The position numbers and the translations under genes are program-made. A model generated the notes under the pieces. The model worked only from the letters and a program-made list of their open reading frames with translations. It had not been told where the DNA came from and made no database searches. Shown here in pieces: positions 38,086 through 48,410 of a stretch of 64,000 nucleotides of DNA (within the stretch, counting starts at the first letter, position 1; every line of letters starts with the position of its first letter). This stretch comes from Nostoc sp. UHCC 0926 (lineage in GTDB: Bacteria; Cyanobacteriota; Cyanobacteriia; Cyanobacteriales; Nostocaceae): assembly GCF_028623165.1 (NCBI RefSeq), contig NZ_CP117768.1:5212001-5276000 (forward strand), read 5' to 3'.

Positions 38086-39624
38086 CTATTTCTTCCTTGT
38101 AAATCGATATATTTTCATATAAGGCCAATCAACCTCTTCTTCCAAGCTATATAAATCACTCATTTCTCTTTTAAAAACATCTTTGAGTCCCCAATAAAAT
38201 TCGCGATTAGTTATCACAAAAACTGGATCTGCATTTTTGGTTATTGTACTAACTTTTTCTGCAAGATTTTTACCATTCATTGTTTTAAGAATATATTCTG
38301 GTGCATATAAAGTCGATGAATCTCCATAATATTGGAATAATTTAGGCTGTCCAAAGAACAATACAGATTTTGCTGATTTATCTCGATGTTGTAAAAGGTA
38401 GTGAACAGCCGAGCGATAGTCGTCTTTTGCATAGGCTGGATTTAAATAGTATTGAAAATTTGAATAAACATTCATAATTATCAAAGAAACAGTAGCTAAC
38501 TTGGCAACTTGAGGCAATATATCAAGTTTATTCTGACGGTAAGAGTTATGTAGAAACGCTGATGGTATTAGAATAAAAGCTGGTATACATAGATAAAAAG
38601 AGTGACGCGGTAGCCAATTAATTTTGGTTACCAGAGCAAAGATAAAAGCTATTAAAAATGATGTAACTAAAAGAGATGTAAATAAGTAATCAGCCTGCTG
38701 ATATTTTTTTATCTTATGCTGTCTCAATAAACTTGTTACTAAAGCTATAAAAATTACACTAATCACAATAATAAGGATTAGGAAATGGGGCCAGTAACTA
38801 AGTAAAACCTTTATCTTTTCCTCACCCCGTAATTGCTCCAGTGGCGGCCCATAGGATGTCCCAACCAATATACCGTAGATCACAAAAAGAATGTTTTGAA
38901 CTATGGGTAATCCAGTCCGAGTAACAGCAGTAGCTGTCGGATCAGATACAGCAGGTGAAGACAAGTAGAACCAAATCATTGGAAAAGAAAAAATTACCGC
39001 AGGTATCCACCATTTGATCCATTCTTTGAAGTTTTTATAAACAATAGCATGAGATAAACTCAGCGATAAACTAAAGATTATTGTCAAAATACTGCCAAAA
39101 CTTCCTATGGCAGTAAAGATTCCAAAAAACACTTGTGAAATAATCTTATTACTCTTATCTTCTTTAATTGAATGACTAAAAAAATATATCTGAAGTGTGG
39201 TTATAAATATTAATAACGCATAAGGTCTAGCATCTTGGCTGTAGAACACGCTGAAAGAACTAACAGCAAGGAGCATGGACGACCATAAGGCATGTTTTTT
39301 TCCATAAACACGTAGGCTAGTAAAGAATATGGCAATGACTGAGCCGACTCCTAGCAAAGCTGAGAGCGATCGAATGGCAAATTCACTATCTCCAAAAGCT
39401 GAACGCCAATAGAACAAGACTAAATAATAAAGCGGTTGGTATTTGTCACCAGCTTCTCGATTTATAATTCCGGAGAGATTTTCTTGAAAGGTTCTACCAT
39501 CAGATAAAGCTAGACTCCAGCCTTCATCAAACCAAAGACTTTGATTTTGCAACAAAAAGAAACGCAGAAAGATGCTAATTATGATAATAATAAAAACAAA
39601 AAAATAGTATTTTGACTGTCTCAT
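38086..39624 (-). CDS. GT39-like membrane glycosyltransferase
   Basis: 512 residues from the ATG at 39624; the longer frame to 39672 adds 16 residues without an RBS. About ten to twelve hydrophobic spans start with YYFFVFIIIIISIFLRFF, then the periplasmic loop NQSLWFDEGWS (the Asp-Glu of the ArnT/PMT-type active site) and GDKYQPLYYLVLFYWR. A polyprenyl-linked sugar is transferred to an acceptor in the family; acceptor is unknown. The gene is visibly more AT-rich than its neighbours and sits alone in a repeat-rich zone, which hints at horizontal acquisition. Confidence 0.82.
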   Translation of the reverse strand: MRQSKYYFFVFIIIIISIFLRFFLLQNQSLWFDEGWSLALSDGRTFQENLSGIINREAGDKYQPLYYLVLFYWRSAFGDSEFAIRSLSALLGVGSVIAIFFTSLRVYGKKHALWSSMLLAVSSFSVFYSQDARPYALLIFITTLQIYFFSHSIKEDKSNKIISQVFFGIFTAIGSFGSILTIIFSLSLSLSHAIVYKNFKEWIKWWIPAVIFSFPMIWFYLSSPAVSDPTATAVTRTGLPIVQNILFVIYGILVGTSYGPPLEQLRGEEKIKVLLSYWPHFLILIIVISVIFIALVTSLLRQHKIKKYQQADYLFTSLLVTSFLIAFIFALVTKINWLPRHSFYLCIPAFILIPSAFLHNSYRQNKLDILPQVAKLATVSLIIMNVYSNFQYYLNPAYAKDDYRSAVHYLLQHRDKSAKSVLFFGQPKLFQYYGDSSTLYAPEYILKTMNGKNLAEKVSTITKNADPVFVITNREFYWGLKDVFKREMSDLYSLEEEVDWPYMKIYRFTRKK

Positions 39625-40347
<723 letters not shown>

Positions 40348-40449
40348 TAAAACCAGATGAATTGCGTCTCTAGACGCGGTTCATCACTAAAAAAATCACT
40401 GTCATAATCAATACTTATGTAATATTTATTTACAAATCTCAATTTTGCT

Positions 40450-40718
40450 TCTAATTCTTAGCAGCATAGCCTGTAATAGGCATCTGGTTCACCGCCTTGG
40501 GTGTAAGCACAATGGCGTTCAACTTGAACGGTTTCAACTTCAACCAATCAATCATTGATTCTGAAGGTCGAGTGATTGCGACTTGGGCAGATGTAATCAA
40601 CCGGGCTAACCTGGGTATGGAAGTAATGCACAAGCGCAATGCTCACAACTTCCCCTTAGATTTGGCAGCAGGTGATTTTGCTCCTGTAGCTCTAACCGCT
40701 CCTGCTATCAACGGTTAA
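40450..40718 (+). pseudogene. psbA: 3' fragment of psbA (D1 relic), Trp278 to stop and Glu333 to Lys
   Basis: From about 40450 the DNA matches the intact psbA coding strand from about residue 275 to the end and stops at TAA 40716-40718. The segment reads GCA TAG CCT where psbA has GCA TGG CCT, so Trp278 is a stop. The C-terminal region reads MHKRNAH instead of MHERNAH, changing the Mn-ligand Glu333 to Lys. Synonymous differences from the intact copy show it derives from another paralogue or is old. Its own terminator follows at 40739. It cannot make D1, but could be a gene-conversion donor. Confidence 0.9.
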
Positions 40719-40738
40719 ATAGTAAAGTTTAGCTAAAT

Positions 40739-40773
40739 CAAAAAGCGCTCTCCCAAATTGGGAGGGCGCTTTT
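40739..40773 (+). terminator. Terminator after the psbA relic
   Basis: AAAAGCGCTCTCCC and GGGAGGGCGCTTTT form a stem around AAATT, with the T tail TTTTAATTT. Confidence 0.8.
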
Positions 40774-40942
40774 AATTTAAGTTAGCAACAGATAAGGTAT
40801 TTACCAATATAGAGTTGGATAAGAACTCAGAGACACTGTTGGATAAATACTAAAAAATAGCGAAAAATTCTACAAGAGCAAAAACAAATTTTTGCAATAA
40901 CTCTAGGTAGAATACATAAGCCTCACCTTTTTCTTCAAAATC

Positions 40943-42031
40943 ATGGGCAACACTTTTGGTCATCTATTTCGCATCAGTACTTTTGGCGAGTCTCACGGCG
41001 GCGGTGTGGGGGTTGTGATTGATGGTTGTCCTCCACAACTAGAAATTTCGGCAGAAGAAATTCAAGCAGAACTAGATAGAAGGCGTCCCGGACAAAGTAA
41101 AATTACGACCCCTCGCAAAGAAGCGGATACCTGCGAGATTTTATCGGGGGTATTTGAAGGCAAAACACTAGGAACGCCTATAGCAATTTTGGTACGTAAT
41201 CAAGATACTCGTCCCCAAGATTACGACGAGATGGCCGAGAAGTATCGGCCTTCTCACGCGGATGCAACTTATGATGCAAAATATGGCATTCGCAATTGGC
41301 AAGGTGGGGGTAGGTCGTCAGCGCGTGAGACAATTGGAAGAGTAGCAGCAGGTGCGATCGCTAAAAAAATTCTCCGCCAAGTCGCCAATGTTGAAATTAT
41401 CGCTTACGTTAAGCGCATCAAAGACTTGGAAGGTGTAGTTGATCCAAATACTGTCACCTTAGAACAAGTGGAAAGCAATATCGTCCGCTGTCCCGATTCG
41501 GAATGCAGCGATCGCATGATTGAATTAATTGAGCAAATAGGTAGACAAGGGGATTCTATTGGCGGTGTAGTAGAATGTGTGGCGCGAAATCTGCCGAAAG
41601 GTTTGGGCGAACCAGTATTTGATAAATTAGAAGCTGATATCGCTAAGGGTGTCATGTCTCTCCCTGCTAGCAAAGGCTTTGAAATTGGTTCCGGTTTTGG
41701 GGGAACGCTGCTAACGGGAATTGAGCATAACGACGAATTTTATATTGATCAAAATGGTGAAATCCGCACACTAACAAATCGTTCTGGTGGTATTCAAGGG
41801 GGAATTTCCAACGGGGAAAATATCATTTTGCGAGTTGCATTTAAGCCGACAGCAACAATTAGAAAAGAGCAGAAAACTGTAACTCGTGAGGGCGAAGAAA
41901 CGCTATTAGCAGCGAAAGGACGCCATGATCCTTGTGTATTACCGCGTGCAGTTCCAATGGTTGAAGCAATGGTGGCGTTGGTGCTGTGTGACCATTTGTT
42001 ACGGCATCATGGACAGTGTAAGGTTTTGTAG
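40943..42031 (+). CDS. aroC: Chorismate synthase
   Basis: 362 residues. Conserved motifs: [20 protein letters not shown] at the start, [34 protein letters not shown] and ANRSGGIQ-like [16 protein letters not shown] with the FMN/EPSP contacts. It converts 5-enolpyruvylshikimate 3-phosphate to chorismate with reduced FMN as cofactor, the last shared step to aromatic amino acids, folate and quinones. Single gene between the psbA relic and a repeat. Confidence 0.97.
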   Translation: MGNTFGHLFRISTFGESHGGGVGVVIDGCPPQLEISAEEIQAELDRRRPGQSKITTPRKEADTCEILSGVFEGKTLGTPIAILVRNQDTRPQDYDEMAEKYRPSHADATYDAKYGIRNWQGGGRSSARETIGRVAAGAIAKKILRQVANVEIIAYVKRIKDLEGVVDPNTVTLEQVESNIVRCPDSECSDRMIELIEQIGRQGDSIGGVVECVARNLPKGLGEPVFDKLEADIAKGVMSLPASKGFEIGSGFGGTLLTGIEHNDEFYIDQNGEIRTLTNRSGGIQGGISNGENIILRVAFKPTATIRKEQKTVTREGEETLLAAKGRHDPCVLPRAVPMVEAMVALVLCDHLLRHHGQCKVL

Positions 42032-42070
42032 GTTTCAATATATATAAATAAATATAAATTTGAAATAAAA

Positions 42071-42147
42071 GTAGGGTGTGTTATGCCGTAGGCTAACGCA
42101 CCTTAAATTGTTGATGGTATCGTCCTCTCGGAGATAACGCACCCTAC
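42071..42147. repeat. Inverted-repeat element GTAGGGTGTGTTAT...ATAACGCACCCTAC
   Basis: The ends GTAGGGTGTGTTAT and ATAACGCACCCTAC are complementary with one or two mismatches over 77 bp. The inner sequence GCTAACGCACC is shared with 3934-3996. Dispersed in this spacer type. Confidence 0.7.
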
Positions 42148-42273
42148 ATTTAAAATTATTAACATAGCTTGAAATATTGGCGCCAACTTACTTAATCCAA
42201 AACGTTTTCTGCGATTACGATAGCGCTGCTGATGGGTACACTAACTCTAACAAAGTAACTGGGACAGCATTAA

Positions 42274-43111
42274 CCTACTATTCCCCAAGTCATCTGTGAT
42301 ATTGTGATGAAACTGATGGCAAAGAATGCTGAAGACCGCTATCAGTCTGCTTCTGGTATTCAGGCAGATTTAGAACAATGCTTGCATCAACTGCAAATTA
42401 ATGGGAATATCCATGTCTTTCCATTGGGTAGCCAGGATGTCTCTGATAGATTTATCATTCCGCAAAAACTCTATGGACGGGAAGGAGAATTAGAGACGCT
42501 ATTGGCGGCTTCTAATCGCGTCAGTAATGGCACTAGTGAATTGATGTTGGTTGCAGGCTATTCTGGAGTGGGTAAATCAGCTTTAGTGAATGAGGTTCAT
42601 AAACCTATTACAGCTAAACGCTGTAATTTTATTGCGGGTAAATATGACCAGTACCAAAAAAATATTCCCTACTTTGCCATTTCTCAAGCGTTCAATGATC
42701 TGTGTAATCAATTATTGACTGAAAGCGAATATGTCTTACAGCAATGGCAAGAAAAGATATTAGCGCTATCCTGGGGCTTTGGCACAAATTCTCACCAACT
42801 TAGTCATGAATTCCTTGAATCATGCCTATCAACCTCACGAATCAGGGCAGTTGCGTATTGAGGTGAAACAACAAGGCAATCGCGTTGTGATTCAATATAG
42901 CGACGATGGTTGCGGCATTCCGCCAGAAAACTTAAACAAAATTTTTGAGCCTTTCTTTACCACCGCTAGACAGCAGGAAGGCAGTGGTTTAGGTCTGCAC
43001 ATTGTCTACAACTTGGTCACTCAAAAGCTACAAGGGACTATTGATGTTAACAGCGCAGTAGAAAAGGGAACCCTATTTATAGTGACACTACCTCTGTCTA
43101 CGAACGATTAA
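42274..43111 (+). pseudogene. Collapsed relic of a giant Ser/Thr kinase - AAA - histidine kinase sensor
   Basis: The first part, in frame from CCT 42274 and with ATG 42304, reads VMKLMAKNAEDRYQSASG (end of the kinase domain of this family), then RFIIPQKLYGREGELETLL and a P-loop VAGYSGVGKSALVNEVH. It then jumps at about 42765-42775 to a histidine kinase C-terminus in the +1 frame: ALAQILTNLVMNSLNHA, DDGCGIPPENLNKIFEPFF and GSGLGLHIVYNLV. The usual protein has a complete kinase domain, a long AAA/TPR-like body, GAF and HisKA. Those are absent, so this is an internal-deletion and frameshift relic. Confidence 0.85.
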
Positions 43112-43145
43112 GTTTTCTTGTTCTTTTTAACAAAGTTGGTTGACA

Positions 43146-44588
43146 ATGCTTAACGATCCCCATATATCTCTCTCACTAACAGACGATGAAGTATTCGTGT
43201 TTGAAGATGATGAAGAGCCGATAAGTAATAAAACTCAATTAACTCCGTTGCAGGTAGTCCCTCAGGCACAAGAGACTTCTGAAGGGTGGAAAATGATGAT
43301 TGTGGACGATGATTTTGAAGTCCACCAGGCGACTAAGCTAGCTTTGAGAAGTTTTACCTTTGAAGACAAACCTTTAACTTTCCTCTCTGCTTTTTCGGAA
43401 ACAGAAGCCAAAAAGCTGATTGCAGTCCACCCAGATACCGCATTTATTTTATTAGATGTGGTTATGGAAACCAATGATGCTGGGTTAAGGGTAATTCAGT
43501 ACATTCGGGAGGAGTTGAAAAATCAGATTGTGCGGGTGATTTTATGCACAGGACAACCAGGAGATGCGCCAGAGGAATGGGTGATTTTGAACTATGACAT
43601 CAATGATTATAAGCTGAAGGTTGAACTGACTCGCCAAAAGTTAATTACAAGTGCGATCGCTGCTTTAAGGTCATACCGCGATTTAATCACCATAGAACAA
43701 CAAACAGCACAATTAGCTCAAGCATTGCACGACCTGCAACAGATACAATACAGTATCGTGCAAAAGGAAAAAATGTCGGCACTGGGTAATCTCGTTACAG
43801 CTATTGCCCACGAGATTAATAACCCGATTAACTTTATTGCAGGCAATATGAAACCTGCTCAAGAATATATTCACGACTTGTTGGCACTAATCGACCTTTA
43901 TCGGCAAACCTTTCCTGATCCGGGAGCAGAAATTGAGGAAGCGATCGCCACAATCGATTTAGACTATCTCCAAGAAGATTTGCCTAAACTCATTTCTTCC
44001 CTAAAAGAAGGTAGCGATCGCATCCGTGGTATTAGCGCCAGTCTTCGCACCTTCTCCAGGGGAGACAGCGATTGCAAAGTTCCTTTTAATATTCATGATG
44101 GCATTGAAAGTACATTACTCATCCTGAAGCACCGATTAAAAGCCCATGAGCATCATCCTGCTATTGATATAGTCAAAGATTACGGGGAAATACCTCAATT
44201 AGAATGCTTCCCTGGACAACTCAACCAAGTGTTTATGAATCTCATCGCCAACGCCATTGATGCTTTGGAAGAATCTAACAAGGAGCGTAGTTTACAACAA
44301 ATCACAGACAATCCCAATCGGATCACAATTGTCACCACACTATCTGAAGATCGGCATCATGTCTTGATCCGAATTCAAGACAATGGCATGGGAATGTCCG
44401 AAAATGTCAAGCAAAAACTGTTTGGTTACTTATTCACCACCAAGGGAGTAGGGAAAGGTACAGGTTTGGGATTAACGATTTCCCGCCAGATTGTGGAAGA
44501 AAAACATGGTGGACAACTCACAGTGACATCGGAATTAGGCAAAGGCACAGAATTAGCGATCGCCATTCCAGTGGCAAGACGCGATTAA
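43146..44588 (+). CDS. Receiver-containing histidine kinase
   Basis: 480 residues from the ATG at 43146; a TTG two codons earlier is less likely. A REC-like domain (MMIVDDDFEVHQATKLALR, FILLDVVME with Asp104) is followed by a coiled coil, a HisKA-like helix (GNLVTAIAHEINNPINFIAG, His222) and an HATPase domain (DNGMGM, GKGTGLGLTISRQIV). It sits 35 bp after the collapsed relic, which in intact homologues carries related kinase parts; a functional link is not shown. Its last codons and stop lie in a REP-like palindrome (44578-44595). It may be an orphan two-component protein. Confidence 0.9.
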   Translation: MLNDPHISLSLTDDEVFVFEDDEEPISNKTQLTPLQVVPQAQETSEGWKMMIVDDDFEVHQATKLALRSFTFEDKPLTFLSAFSETEAKKLIAVHPDTAFILLDVVMETNDAGLRVIQYIREELKNQIVRVILCTGQPGDAPEEWVILNYDINDYKLKVELTRQKLITSAIAALRSYRDLITIEQQTAQLAQALHDLQQIQYSIVQKEKMSALGNLVTAIAHEINNPINFIAGNMKPAQEYIHDLLALIDLYRQTFPDPGAEIEEAIATIDLDYLQEDLPKLISSLKEGSDRIRGISASLRTFSRGDSDCKVPFNIHDGIESTLLILKHRLKAHEHHPAIDIVKDYGEIPQLECFPGQLNQVFMNLIANAIDALEESNKERSLQQITDNPNRITIVTTLSEDRHHVLIRIQDNGMGMSENVKQKLFGYLFTTKGVGKGTGLGLTISRQIVEEKHGGQLTVTSELGKGTELAIAIPVARRD

Positions 44589-44650
44589 TCGCGTCTGTAC
44601 AGGAGTTAGGAGTTAGAGACGCGATTAATCGCGTACAGGAGTTAGGAGTG
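44578..44650 (+). repeat. Tandem pair of REP-like palindromes
   Basis: GACGCGATTAATCGCGTC (44578-44595) with the tail TGTACAGGAGTTAGG is repeated from 44616, the second copy slightly shorter. The first copy supplies the last codons and TAA of the kinase gene (VARRD then stop). Followed near 44690 by another GC repeat (GCGCAGTCGTTGGCGCAGCC). Confidence 0.75.
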
Positions 44651-44755
44651 CGAGGGAATAACTAATGCCCAATACAACTCTTGGAAAGGCGCAGTCGTTG
44701 GCGCAGCCTCTCGAAGAGAAGCAAGTCGAGATGCTCACTACAAGTGCCCAATGCC

Positions 44756-45055
44756 CTAATTCCAATCTTGCTCGTCCTTTTTACCGCGACTTTTGTAAAT
44801 TCCCCCCAAATCGTGAATTTTGCGAGTTTTCTCAAAAAGCTCGGCTTCGGTCAAACCCCACTGCTGCAAGACTTTATCTAGGTCTTTTTGGATATCTCTC
44901 GCCCCTGGAAACCCTTGATAACGCATTTGCAGTCTAGCTAATTCTGCTAAGTTATAGTCTGTGGCCTCTTGAGCGAGTAAGATATCAATAAGAGGGCGAT
45001 CGCGGTTATAAAGAGGATGTTGTTGGTCTTTACCGACCGTTGCTTCAGTCATCAT
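44756..45055 (-). CDS. DUF3288 family protein
   Basis: 99 residues. The cyanobacteria-specific DUF3288 pattern is visible: QQHPLYNRDRPLIDILLAQE, LAELARLQMRYQGFPGARDI and LLQQWGL-like VLQQWGLTEAELFEKTRKIH. Soluble, helical; the function is not known. Two ATGs are adjacent at 45055 and 45052; TTAGGA lies upstream of both. Confidence 0.85.
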   Translation of the reverse strand: MMTEATVGKDQQHPLYNRDRPLIDILLAQEATDYNLAELARLQMRYQGFPGARDIQKDLDKVLQQWGLTEAELFEKTRKIHDLGGIYKSRGKKDEQDWN

Positions 45056-45087
45056 GAGTCCTAAGTGTTGTTAGCGGATAGCTATGG

Positions 45088-45234
45088 TTTAGCCCGTGTT
45101 ATAATCCTGAGTTTTTAGTTTAGCCCAGAGCAGAGGAGTATAGAAGGCAAAGGTAAATCACTAAACACGAGAAAGTTTAATTGTTAAATCTACGACTACT
45201 CACTTCCTAACTACTCTACTCAGCACGGGCTAAA
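45088..45234. repeat. Inverted repeat pair TTTAGCCCGTG/CACGGGCTAAA, 147 bp apart ends
   Basis: TTTAGCCCGTG (45088-45098) and CACGGGCTAAA (45224-45234) are perfect complements 125 bp apart. Between them lies TATAAT in GTTATAATCC. It may be a small non-autonomous element upstream of clpC. The gap up to 45424 otherwise contains no supported gene. Confidence 0.45.
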
Positions 45235-45424
45235 CGCCTCGCTATCGCTAACGGCACTCAAAACTGTCACAGACGGCAACTACACCTGATGTCTTACGGC
45301 TCTCACCACTGCCACTTAACTTTAAATAAAGTTACATTAGTCCTTAAGAAAATACAAAAAACTTTAGATGAGGGTGAATTTTATCTCACCCAAAGTCCAA
45401 GCAGCGAGGGAGCAATAACCCATT

Positions 45425-47878
45425 ATGTTTGAACACTTCACTTCCGAAGCCATTAGAGTAATTATGTTAGCCCAGGAGGAAGCACGTCGCCTGGGACACA
45501 ATTTCGTAGGAACTGAACAAATTCTCCTGGGTTTGATGGGAGAAGGAACTGGGGTTGCTGCTAAAGTGCTGGCCGAGTTAGGCGTTACCCTCAAAGACGC
45601 ACGTCGCGAGGTAGAAAAAATTATTGGTAGGGGTTCTGGCTTTGTACCACCAGAAATTCCTTTTACCCCCAAGGTGAAAAGCCTGTTTGAGCAATCGTTT
45701 AAAGAAGCTCATAGTCTGGGACAAAATTACATTAACACTGAACACTTACTCTTAGGATTGACCGAGGCTGGTGAAGGTGTCGCCGCCAAAGTACTGCAAA
45801 ATCTAGGGGTTGACTTCAAGAGTGTCCGCAGTGCCATAGTTCGCCGTTTGGGTGAAAATGCACCGGCTTTCGCTGGTGGTGGTAATCAAAAGCGCACCCA
45901 ACCGCTAACGATGGAAGAGTTTGGTAGAAATTTGACCAAACTAGCGCAAGAAGGCAAACTCGACCCGGTAGTTGGGCGCGAGAAGGAAATTGAGCGGGCG
46001 ATCCAAATTCTCGGTCGCCGCACTAAGAATAACCCAGTGTTGATTGGAGAACCAGGAGTTGGTAAAACTGCGATCGCAGAAGGTCTAGCTCAACGGATTA
46101 TCAACCAGGATGTTCCCGAAACCTTACAGGACAAGCAAGTTATCAGCCTCGATATGGGGTCATTGGTGGCTGGAACTCGCTTCCGTGGCGATTTTGAAGA
46201 ACGCATCAAAAAAGTCGTGGAAGAAGTCCGCACTGTAGGCAATATCATCTTGGTGATTGACGAAATTCACACCTTGGTTGGCGCTGGTGGTACAGAAGGT
46301 GGCTTGGATGCAGCCAACATCCTCAAACCTGCCTTAGCACGGGGTGAACTCCAGTGCATCGGTGCAACTACCCTTGATGAGTATCGTAAGCATATCGAGC
46401 GCGATGCCGCCCTAGAGCGTCGTTTCCAACCGATTATGGTTGGGGAACCCTCAGTAGAGGAAACCATACAAATTCTCTACGGCTTGCGCGGCGCTTACGA
46501 ACAGCACCACAAAGTCACAATTTTAGATGCGGCACTTGTAGCAGCAGCACAATTATCAGACCGCTATATTAGCGATCGCTTCTTGCCCGACAAGGCAATA
46601 GACTTAATTGATGAAGCTGGTTCTCGCGTTCGTCTGCGGAACTCTCAGAGTTCTCCGAATAAAGAACTGAAGCGTGAACTCACTGGCGTTACCAAAGCTA
46701 AAGAAGCAGCAGTCAGAGTCCAAGATTTTGACAAAGCTGGAAGCCTGCGTGACCAAGAGTTAGAACTGGCAGAACAACTGCAAGCAACATTTACACAAAA
46801 CGATCAACCTGTCAACTCCACCGTCGTGGACGAAGAAGACATCGCCCAAATCGTTGCCTCTTGGACTGGCGTACCAGTCAACAAGCTGACTGAATCTGAG
46901 TCAGAGTTGCTGCTGCACCTAGAAGACACTCTGCATCAACGGCTCATCGGTCAAGAGCAAGCAGTTTCGGCTGTATCTCGCGGTATCCGTCGCGCCCGTG
47001 TCGGCTTAAAAAATCCCAATCGTCCCATTGCTAGCTTTATCTTCTCCGGCCCGACTGGAGTTGGTAAAACAGAATTGGCGAAGGCACTAGCTGCCTATTT
47101 CTTCGGTGCGGAAGACTCGATGATTCGCCTAGATATGTCCGAATACATGGAAAGCCACACCGTCGCCAAGCTAATTGGTTCGCCTCCTGGTTATGTGGGA
47201 TACGACGAAGGCGGACAACTGACAGAAGCCGTGCGGCGGAAACCTTACACAGTGTTGCTATTCGACGAAATCGAAAAAGCTCACCCCGATATATTCAATA
47301 TGCTGCTGCAAATCTTGGATGACGGTCATCTTACCGATGCTAAAGGTCGGAAAGTTGACTTCAAGAACACGCTGATCATTTTGACTTCCAACATCGGTTC
47401 CAAGGTGATTGAAAAAGGTGGTAGTGGTTTAGGCTTTGACTTCGACACTCAAGCTGATGCTAGTTATAACCGCATCCGCACCCTGGTAAATGAGGAATTG
47501 AAAGCTTACTTCCGTCCTGAGTTCCTTAACCGTCTCGATGAAATTATCGTCTTCACCCAGCTTTCTAGGGATGAAGTTAAGCAAATCGCTGAGATTATGC
47601 TTCGTGAAGTTTCTAAGCGCTTGACGGAAAAGGGAATTATCTTAGAAGTTAGCGATCGCTTCAAAGAGCTTGTAGTACAAGAAGGCTATAACCCCAGCTA
47701 CGGCGCTAGGCCATTACGTCGGGCAATTATGCGCCTTTTAGAAGATTCTCTCGCCGAAGCACTGCTGTCTGGTCAAATTACAGATGGAGACACAGCGATT
47801 ATCGATGTTGATGATGACTCTCAAGTGAGAGTACAAAAATCAGAAAAACGAGAATTACTCTTGGCAAATGTTGGCTAA
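45425..47878 (+). CDS. clpC: ATP-dependent Clp protease ATP-binding subunit ClpC
   Basis: 817 residues. The double Clp N-repeat ([40 protein letters not shown]) is followed by AAA1 with [16 protein letters not shown], a UVR/middle segment ([19 protein letters not shown]) and AAA2 with [20 protein letters not shown], then the Clp D2 small domain. The middle segment marks ClpC rather than ClpB or ClpA. It unfolds proteins for the ClpP/R core in cyanobacteria and chloroplasts, and is essential in cyanobacteria studied. The inverted repeat at 45088 and spacer lie in its upstream region. Confidence 0.97.
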   Translation: MFEHFTSEAIRVIMLAQEEARRLGHNFVGTEQILLGLMGEGTGVAAKVLAELGVTLKDARREVEKIIGRGSGFVPPEIPFTPKVKSLFEQSFKEAHSLGQNYINTEHLLLGLTEAGEGVAAKVLQNLGVDFKSVRSAIVRRLGENAPAFAGGGNQKRTQPLTMEEFGRNLTKLAQEGKLDPVVGREKEIERAIQILGRRTKNNPVLIGEPGVGKTAIAEGLAQRIINQDVPETLQDKQVISLDMGSLVAGTRFRGDFEERIKKVVEEVRTVGNIILVIDEIHTLVGAGGTEGGLDAANILKPALARGELQCIGATTLDEYRKHIERDAALERRFQPIMVGEPSVEETIQILYGLRGAYEQHHKVTILDAALVAAAQLSDRYISDRFLPDKAIDLIDEAGSRVRLRNSQSSPNKELKRELTGVTKAKEAAVRVQDFDKAGSLRDQELELAEQLQATFTQNDQPVNSTVVDEEDIAQIVASWTGVPVNKLTESESELLLHLEDTLHQRLIGQEQAVSAVSRGIRRARVGLKNPNRPIASFIFSGPTGVGKTELAKALAAYFFGAEDSMIRLDMSEYMESHTVAKLIGSPPGYVGYDEGGQLTEAVRRKPYTVLLFDEIEKAHPDIFNMLLQILDDGHLTDAKGRKVDFKNTLIILTSNIGSKVIEKGGSGLGFDFDTQADASYNRIRTLVNEELKAYFRPEFLNRLDEIIVFTQLSRDEVKQIAEIMLREVSKRLTEKGIILEVSDRFKELVVQEGYNPSYGARPLRRAIMRLLEDSLAEALLSGQITDGDTAIIDVDDDSQVRVQKSEKRELLLANVG

Positions 47879-48228
47879 TTTTATACCTGATCACTTTTTG
47901 CTGTAATATTTGAGAAACACTTCGGCCCTTCGGGTTCGCCAGTCGCTCATGGGGGAAACCCCCAAGACCGCGCTGGCTCACCTCTTATCTAAGTAGAGGC
48001 GTAAGCAGGGGTATCTCCGACAAACATAAAGTGAAATGGTATTATATCTTTCACCCCTGGTAGAAATACCGGGGGTTTTTTGTATAGCAGCGTGTTTTTT
48101 TGATGCAGGTGATTATCCTCATCAAAATTTTTGAACGTATCGCGGCAGTCCCTACCCTCAATGTACTCATAGGGTAGGGATCGGAGCGGGTTATTGGATG
48201 GAATGAAGTGGAAATAACCAATCCATAT
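47879..48228. other. Spacer after clpC with repeat and hairpin
   Basis: At 47921-47982 there is the repeat TTCGGCCCTTCGGGTTCGCC, with GGGGGAAACCCCC as an inner hairpin. At 48053-48081 the stem CCCCTGGTA/TACCGGGGG with a GAAA loop and T6 is a strong terminator-like hairpin that may end the clpC transcript. Confidence 0.65.
48053..48081 (+). terminator. Intrinsic terminator downstream of clpC
   Basis: CCCCTGGTA, GAAA loop and TACCGGGGG, followed by TTTTTT. About 175 bp after the clpC stop; it could also be the left-end hairpin of the neighbouring IS relic. Confidence 0.7.
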
Positions 48229-48405
48229 TTATTCAGTTGGCACGTCTTGCTCTTTGATATATTGTCTAAGTTTATCAATTGGTGCGCCGCCACTTGAAGC
48301 TACATAGTAAGAACTAGACCAAAATAATGGTTTCCAGTAAAACTTTTCAATATGCTCCTTAAATTCTTTGCGAATAACCCTACTACTAGCAGATTTTAGA
48401 CTAGA
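48229..48405 (-). pseudogene. IS200/IS605 tnpA relic (C-terminal part)
   Basis: On the minus strand the DNA reads SSRVIRKEFKEHIEKFYWKP then LFWSSSYYVASSGGAPIDKL and ends at TAA 48229-48231. This is the C-terminal part of an IS200/IS605 Y1 transposase (the W-x-x-S-Y, GGAP region). The N-terminal half with the HUH motif is missing. It is divergent from the tnpB relic, as in normal IS605, with the 5' parts of both deleted. Confidence 0.85.
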
Positions 48406-48410
48406 AGTAA

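Noticed and set aside
40497-40718. Short functional D1-like protein of 73 residues
   Set aside because: It is the tail of a psbA pseudogene; Trp278 is a stop and Glu333 is Lys.
42304-42861. Independent ATPase gene
   Set aside because: It starts inside the end of a kinase domain and stops after the junction; with 42779-43111 it is one relic.
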